From assembly GCA_963713625.1 (NCBI GenBank), contig CAVQMN010000001.1, positions 341,517 through 405,516 on the forward strand: a stretch of DNA of 64,000 nucleotides, given 5' to 3'. The stretch is from Bog-756 sp963713625. GTDB taxonomy: Bacteria; Actinomycetota; Acidimicrobiia; Acidimicrobiales; RAAP-2. The position numbers and the translations under genes were made by a program. Positions 60,323 to 64,000 of the stretch are shown in pieces. The notes below the pieces were generated by a model that had not been told where the DNA came from, searched no databases, and saw nothing but the letters and a program-made list of their open reading frames with translations. How positions within the stretch are numbered: position 1 is the first letter of the stretch; every line of letters begins with the position of its first letter.

Positions 60323-61435
60323 ATGGACAACCGGTGGAACGAGCGCGGCAGCGCGCGCCTGAGCGTCGTCGACGGCGCTGTTGAAGACACCCCCGAGCAC
60401 GCGGTCTTCGAGGCCATGCTCGACGGCTGGCGAACCCAGCGACTGAGTCGCAATCTGGCATTTTCAACGGTCGAGTCCGGGGCACGGATCGTTCGACGAT
60501 TCCGGGTCGAGACAGGTGCCTATCCGTGGCACTGGTCGCCAGCCGACCTCGAGCGCTTCCTGGGCGGACTCCGCCAACGCGACGCCCTCGCCCGCTCGAC
60601 CGTCCGCAACTACGGACTCATGATCGGTGGGTTCCTCGACTACGTCTGCGATCCCGTCTATGGGTGGAACGCCCTCTGCCTCGAGCGCTTCGGCACCCAC
60701 CCGACACAGGTCTGCAACCGGGCGAACCTCCCGGTCCACTCGTTCGACGACGAAGGGTCGCCCAGCCGCCGGCCACTCACCAAGGTCGAGTGCCAGGCCC
60801 TGTTCGACGCCGCCGACGAACGGGCCGCCGCCGTGTCGCACAAGTCGGTGAAGGGGTTCGTCCCCGCCTTTCGTGATGCCACCATGCTGAAGGTCGCCTA
60901 TGCGTGGGGCCTGCGCCGGCGGGAACTGCTCATGCTCGAGCGCCAGGACTTCTCGGTCAATCCCAAGGCCCCCGAGTTCGGCGGCTTCGGGGTTTGCCAC
61001 GTGCGCTTCGGCAAGGCGGCCAATGGCTCGCCACCGAGACGGCGGGGCGTGCTCACCGTCATGGCATGGTCGGCCGAGGTGATCGCCGAGTGGGTGGAGG
61101 ACGTCCTGCCGTCCTGGCGGGGCGAGACTTCGGGGCTGTGGCCGTCGGAGCGGCACGGGCGTCTCTCCGAGGACCGGGTGAACGGGGCGTTCGCCACCGC
61201 AGCACGAGACGCCGGGCTGCCCAAGGGACTCAGCCCGCACTGCCTCCGCCACTCCTATGTCACCCACCTGATCGAAGACGGCTTCGACCCGCTCTTCGTC
61301 CAGCAACAGGTAGGGCACCGGCACTCGTCGACCACCGCCCTCTACACCGCGGTCTCGTCCGACTACCGCACCTCGGTGCTGCGCGCCGCCCTCGACACGA
61401 TGCTCACCCCATCCGACGACAAAGGAGATGCATGA
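60323..61435 (+). CDS. Tyrosine site-specific recombinase (integrase)
   Basis: 370 residues. The SAM-like N-domain is about residues 25-110 (WRTQRLSRNLAFSTVESGAR). The catalytic domain has the first Arg in AWGLRRRELLMLERQ, HCLRHSYVTHLIEDG (His-x-x-Arg), VGHRHSSTTALY and the nucleophile Tyr in LYTAVSSDYR. It should cut and rejoin DNA at a specific site. Its stop overlaps the HTH gene (ATGA), the first link of a coupled three-gene operon. Confidence 0.9.
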   Translation: MDNRWNERGSARLSVVDGAVEDTPEHAVFEAMLDGWRTQRLSRNLAFSTVESGARIVRRFRVETGAYPWHWSPADLERFLGGLRQRDALARSTVRNYGLMIGGFLDYVCDPVYGWNALCLERFGTHPTQVCNRANLPVHSFDDEGSPSRRPLTKVECQALFDAADERAAAVSHKSVKGFVPAFRDATMLKVAYAWGLRRRELLMLERQDFSVNPKAPEFGGFGVCHVRFGKAANGSPPRRRGVLTVMAWSAEVIAEWVEDVLPSWRGETSGLWPSERHGRLSEDRVNGAFATAARDAGLPKGLSPHCLRHSYVTHLIEDGFDPLFVQQQVGHRHSSTTALYTAVSSDYRTSVLRAALDTMLTPSDDKGDA

Positions 61436-61746
61436 CCATGGCGGCCACGACACCGGGCTATCGGTGGAAGCTCCGCCAACTGATGGCCGAGCGGCAGCTG
61501 TTCAAGACGACCGAGCTCGGGCCCCTCCTCGCCGCTCGCGGCGTCACCCTCTCAGCCGTCCAGGTCTATCGCCTGGTGGCCTCGCCCCCGCAGCGGCTGT
61601 CACTCCCGACGCTCTGTGCTCTCTGCGACATCCTGTCCTGCTCGCCGAACGATCTGATCGAGCTGACCGACGTCGAGACGGATGCACCAAAGAAGCAGAC
61701 TCCCCGGATCAACCGGCCACGCCAAGCCCGAGTAACAACGCCATGA
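61432..61746 (+). CDS. Small XRE-type HTH regulator
   Basis: 104 residues. YRWKLRQLMAERQLFKTTEL, GPLLAARGVTLSAVQVYRLV and SLPTLCALCDILSCSPNDLI form a Cro/C1-like HTH, followed by a basic tail. AAAGGAGATGC precedes ATG 61432. It sits between the integrase and the third gene, so it likely times their expression or acts as an accessory DNA binder. Confidence 0.8.
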   Translation: MTMAATTPGYRWKLRQLMAERQLFKTTELGPLLAARGVTLSAVQVYRLVASPPQRLSLPTLCALCDILSCSPNDLIELTDVETDAPKKQTPRINRPRQARVTTP

Positions 61747-63194
61747 GGCAGACACCACGGGCGGCCAAGCCCTGCGTGCGCTGTGCAGGGTACTTCCGCT
61801 TCGGCATCATCTGGCCCGAGGGTTATGTCTGCCGGTCGTGTATCGGCCGGGCGGCAACGTGTTCGGGGACCTGTCCGGGATGTGCCACCCACCGCCTACT
61901 CGTCGGCCGGGACGGAGACGGCCAGCCGATCTGTGTCGACTGTGCCGGCATTGCGACCTGCTTCCGGTGTGACACCTGCGGGCAAGAAGGTCGGACGTGG
62001 TACTCGAGGACGTGTGTGTCGTGTTCGCTCGCACGCCGGCTCGCCGTCATCCTCGACGATGGCACCGGGCAGGTCGCCCCCCACCTGGCGCCGCTCTTCG
62101 CCCGCGTCACCTCCATGACCAACCCGCTTTCTGCCATGACGTGGCTCAATAAGTCCGCCGTGCGCCAGCGGCTCGCCTCGCTCGCCAGCGGGGAAACACC
62201 GCTCACCCATGAGGGTGTCGACACGCTGTGCGGCACCCAGGGCCGGGAGTTCCTGCGCGAGCTTCTCTGCGAGGTGGGCCTGCTCCCAAACAGGGACAAG
62301 TACTTGGCCGTGTTCACATCGTGGAAGCATCGGCGGCTCACTTCCCTAGCGGATCCCGTCGTGCGCCGCGAGGTCACCATCTACGTCGCCTGGCGACAGG
62401 AGCGCGACCTCGCTGTGCGATCTGGGGCCGGCAGGCTGACCGCAGCGGCCGCCAACAACGCCCGTGATCGCATCGACGCGGCCGTGCGCTTCCTCGAGTG
62501 GCTCGGGATCCGGGGGCGTGTCCTCGCCGAGCTCCGCCAGGACGACATCGACGCGTTCTTCGCGGAGGCGTCGAACCCGTCAGGTGCATTCGACTTCCTC
62601 ATCTTCGCGGTCGCCCACCGGCGCTGTCCCAAGGTGCGCCTTCCCGCAGGAAAGCGGGCCTCCTCGCCCGGGGTCTCCTTGTCGCGCATCAACGAGCTCG
62701 TCTGTCGACTCCTCGACGACGAATCGATCGAGCTCGCCGACCGCGTCTCCGGGCTTCTCGTGCTCCTGCTCGCCCAGCGGTTCAGCAGAATCGTCGAGCT
62801 CCGCATCGGCGACTTCACCGAGCAAGACGGGACCGTGTCCCTCACGCTCGGGCAGGACAGCGTTCCCCTCCCCGTTCCGGTCGCCGCGCTCGTCTCCCGC
62901 TACCTCGCTGCACGCTTCAACATGACGACTACGAACACGGCGACTGACTTCGTCTTCCCCGGGGGCCGACCTGGCGCCCACATCACGGCCGCCTGGCTCA
63001 CCAAGCGGCTCAACGCACTCGGAATCACCAAGCTCGAGCGTCAGGGTGCGCTCAACCACCTCGTGAGTGAAGCGCCACCGTCGATCGTCGCCCGGGCGAC
63101 CGGATACGCCGTCGAGACGACTTCGGCCCGGGCACTGCTCTCGGGTTCGGACTGGGCTCACTACGCAGCGCTGGCATCAGCGCGTGGTCGATGA
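61743..63194 (+). CDS. Cysteine-rich protein with degenerate recombinase-like C-terminus
   Basis: 483 residues. The first 90 residues carry about seven C-x-x-C units (CVRCAG, CRSCIG, CSGTCPGCATH, CVDCAG, CFRCDTCGQEG, CVSCSL), enough for several zinc ribbons. A helical middle (NNARDRIDAAVRFLEWLG) leads to a C-terminal region resembling a tyrosine-recombinase catalytic fold (FSRIVELRIGDF, FVFPGGRPGAHITAAWLTK) but lacking the H-x-x-R and Tyr residues. ATGA-coupled to the HTH gene. Probably a structural or targeting partner of the integrase. Confidence 0.7.
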   Translation: MRQTPRAAKPCVRCAGYFRFGIIWPEGYVCRSCIGRAATCSGTCPGCATHRLLVGRDGDGQPICVDCAGIATCFRCDTCGQEGRTWYSRTCVSCSLARRLAVILDDGTGQVAPHLAPLFARVTSMTNPLSAMTWLNKSAVRQRLASLASGETPLTHEGVDTLCGTQGREFLRELLCEVGLLPNRDKYLAVFTSWKHRRLTSLADPVVRREVTIYVAWRQERDLAVRSGAGRLTAAAANNARDRIDAAVRFLEWLGIRGRVLAELRQDDIDAFFAEASNPSGAFDFLIFAVAHRRCPKVRLPAGKRASSPGVSLSRINELVCRLLDDESIELADRVSGLLVLLLAQRFSRIVELRIGDFTEQDGTVSLTLGQDSVPLPVPVAALVSRYLAARFNMTTTNTATDFVFPGGRPGAHITAAWLTKRLNALGITKLERQGALNHLVSEAPPSIVARATGYAVETTSARALLSGSDWAHYAALASARGR

Positions 63195-63225
63195 TCCCGG
63201 CGGCGACCAGTCCTCGGGCCGGAAG

Positions 63226-63237
63226 GGATTACGCAGG
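63226..63237. repeat. Direct repeat copy 2 (possible element edge)
   Basis: GGATTACGCAGG, identical to 58787-58798. A further GGATTACGC starts at 63242. Confidence 0.4.
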
Positions 63238-63293
63238 CGGGGGATTACGCGTCTCTGCCGGTAACTGGTGCGGCACTTGCCGATGCCTACAGG

Positions 63294-63626
63294 ATGGGAA
63301 TGCGGCGGATTGTCGTGGCAGTGGTTCTAACGTGCTCTGTGTCCATCCTGGCGGCTTGTGGTGGCCACTCCGGTTCGTACATCGATGGTTACAACTGGGC
63401 AGTAAGTCAGACGAACCAGTGGGATAGCGGTTACACGGCACAGATTCCGCCAGGCGCATCTGCTGGCAATTCAAAGACCTTTACTCCGGTGAGCAGTTCG
63501 GCAGTCATCACGGCTTGCACGTACTTCGCTAATCAACGCGTGCCTACCGGTGACACGGGTTCCCAATGGATACAGGGATGCGTTGCGTCTTGGGACGCGG
63601 TTGCCAAATCACCTTTGAGTCCGTGA
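63294..63626 (+). CDS. Small secreted lipoprotein
   Basis: 110 residues. RRIVVAVVLTCSVSILAACGG is a signal with lipobox L-A-A-C. The mature part (GYNWAVSQTNQWDSGYTAQI and VSSSAVITACTYFANQRV) has two more cysteines that could form a disulfide. Lower GC than the rest. No family recognised. Confidence 0.7.
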   Translation: MGMRRIVVAVVLTCSVSILAACGGHSGSYIDGYNWAVSQTNQWDSGYTAQIPPGASAGNSKTFTPVSSSAVITACTYFANQRVPTGDTGSQWIQGCVASWDAVAKSPLSP

Positions 63627-63751
63627 GCCAGTAGGGACCATCGACGATAGCCTCGTCCAAAGACTTCCCTTACGAGTCCAGGGATATCGATCTGGATGGT
63701 TCTGCCGTATTCCGGCTGCCAGTTCTGTGAGTTTGGCTTTCTGATCCGGCG
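63627..63751. other. Short gap
   Basis: No feature seen. Confidence 0.4.
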
Positions 63752-64000
63752 TTAGATGGTCCTTTGTCGTGTCGTCTCGTACGCGGAGATGGGTTCTGGT
63801 CCTTCGTCATTATGACCGAGATACTTCACATTCTCGTATCCAAGGATCTGTGAGACTTGCATGTCGAATCGAGAATGGAAGTCATCCGTACCTGAAACCA
63901 GTTGCCGATCTGGATTGGCCGGTGGCCCAGTCGGGCTAGTGGCACCAGGACTACCACCGTAAGGTCCTGATCCAAATGTTCCGCTCCCAAATGACTGTCC
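63752..64000 (-). CDS. Gly-rich hypothetical protein, partial at window end
   Basis: An 83-codon open frame reaches the window edge and ends at TAA 63752. It reads GQSFGSGTFGSGPYGGSPG and continues PTGPPANPDRQLVSGTDDFH, then ends FDMQVSQILGYENVKYLG and HNDEGPEPISAYETTRQRTI. Gly/Ser/Pro-rich N-terminal part and a compact C-terminal part; function unknown. Convergent with the lipoprotein gene and of similar lower GC. Confidence 0.45.
   Translation of the reverse strand, partial: GQSFGSGTFGSGPYGGSPGATSPTGPPANPDRQLVSGTDDFHSRFDMQVSQILGYENVKYLGHNDEGPEPISAYETTRQRTI

Noticed and set aside
1..64000. tRNA, rRNA or CRISPR arrays
   Set aside because: No cloverleaf, rRNA segment or regularly spaced repeats were seen by eye.

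Overview
The window is about 64 kb of GC-rich actinobacterial DNA, probably chromosomal and most likely from an uncultured member of the Acidimicrobiia. Pointers seen directly are a WhiB-type Fe-S regulator, an LLM-class (F420-type) oxidoreductase, a mycothiol-dependent-type DinB enzyme, SigE-like and other ECF sigma factors paired with membrane partners, many GTG/TTG starts and ATGA/GTGA gene overlaps. A secreted protein built of repeats ending in GGVFAFG is a type I associate with Acidimicrobiia. I see no tRNA, rRNA or CRISPR array.

Region 1 (1-17.6 kb) is an exopolysaccharide cluster. It holds five GT4-like glycosyltransferases and one GT2, a Wzz/tyrosine autokinase with a separate low-molecular-weight tyrosine phosphatase, an O-antigen-polymerase-like membrane protein and a polyprenyl-phosphate sugar transferase. 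An NAD-dependent epimerase, two membrane-anchored proteins that look like paralogues, and a dedicated holo-ACP synthase plus acyl carrier protein complete it. The logic is Wzy-type: the sugar is primed on a lipid carrier, extended by the GTs, polymerised, and length-controlled by the kinase/phosphatase pair. No flippase gene is in the window.

Region 2 (17.8-38.4 kb) is mixed chromosomal content: whiB, a NUDIX / zinc-ribbon / histidine-phosphatase run, an amidohydrolase-dehydrogenase-ABM operon with a TetR regulator nearby, a second TetR-like regulator, and two large membrane proteins. The DAHP synthase gene (aroG type) carries a classical attenuator: a leader peptide with consecutive Tyr-Trp-Trp-Phe codons followed by a strong terminator hairpin. 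A SigE-family sigma/partner pair, a VOC protein and a CPBP protease follow.

Region 3 (38.4-48.7 kb) starts with an IS110-family element whose upstream flank may encode a bridge RNA. It is followed by a DrrAB-like ABC exporter whose ATPase gene is broken by one base, with a divergent TetR gene and an operator inside the exporter promoter. Then come an ECF sigma/partner pair, an ArsR-DUF2071 operon and the repeat-rich secreted protein.

Region 4 (48.7-64 kb) is an accessory zone. Intact small enzymes are interspersed with decayed genes: a frameshifted histidine phosphatase, a RibD/DHFR-family C-terminus, an adenylate-cyclase remnant, a shattered small gene and a decayed IS3 element. A FitAB/VapBC toxin-antitoxin pair follows, then a tightly coupled three-gene recombination module: a tyrosine recombinase, a small HTH protein, and a cysteine-rich protein with a degenerate recombinase-like C-terminus. 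The last 700 bases are less GC-rich and contain a lipoprotein gene and a partial Gly-rich gene running off the window.
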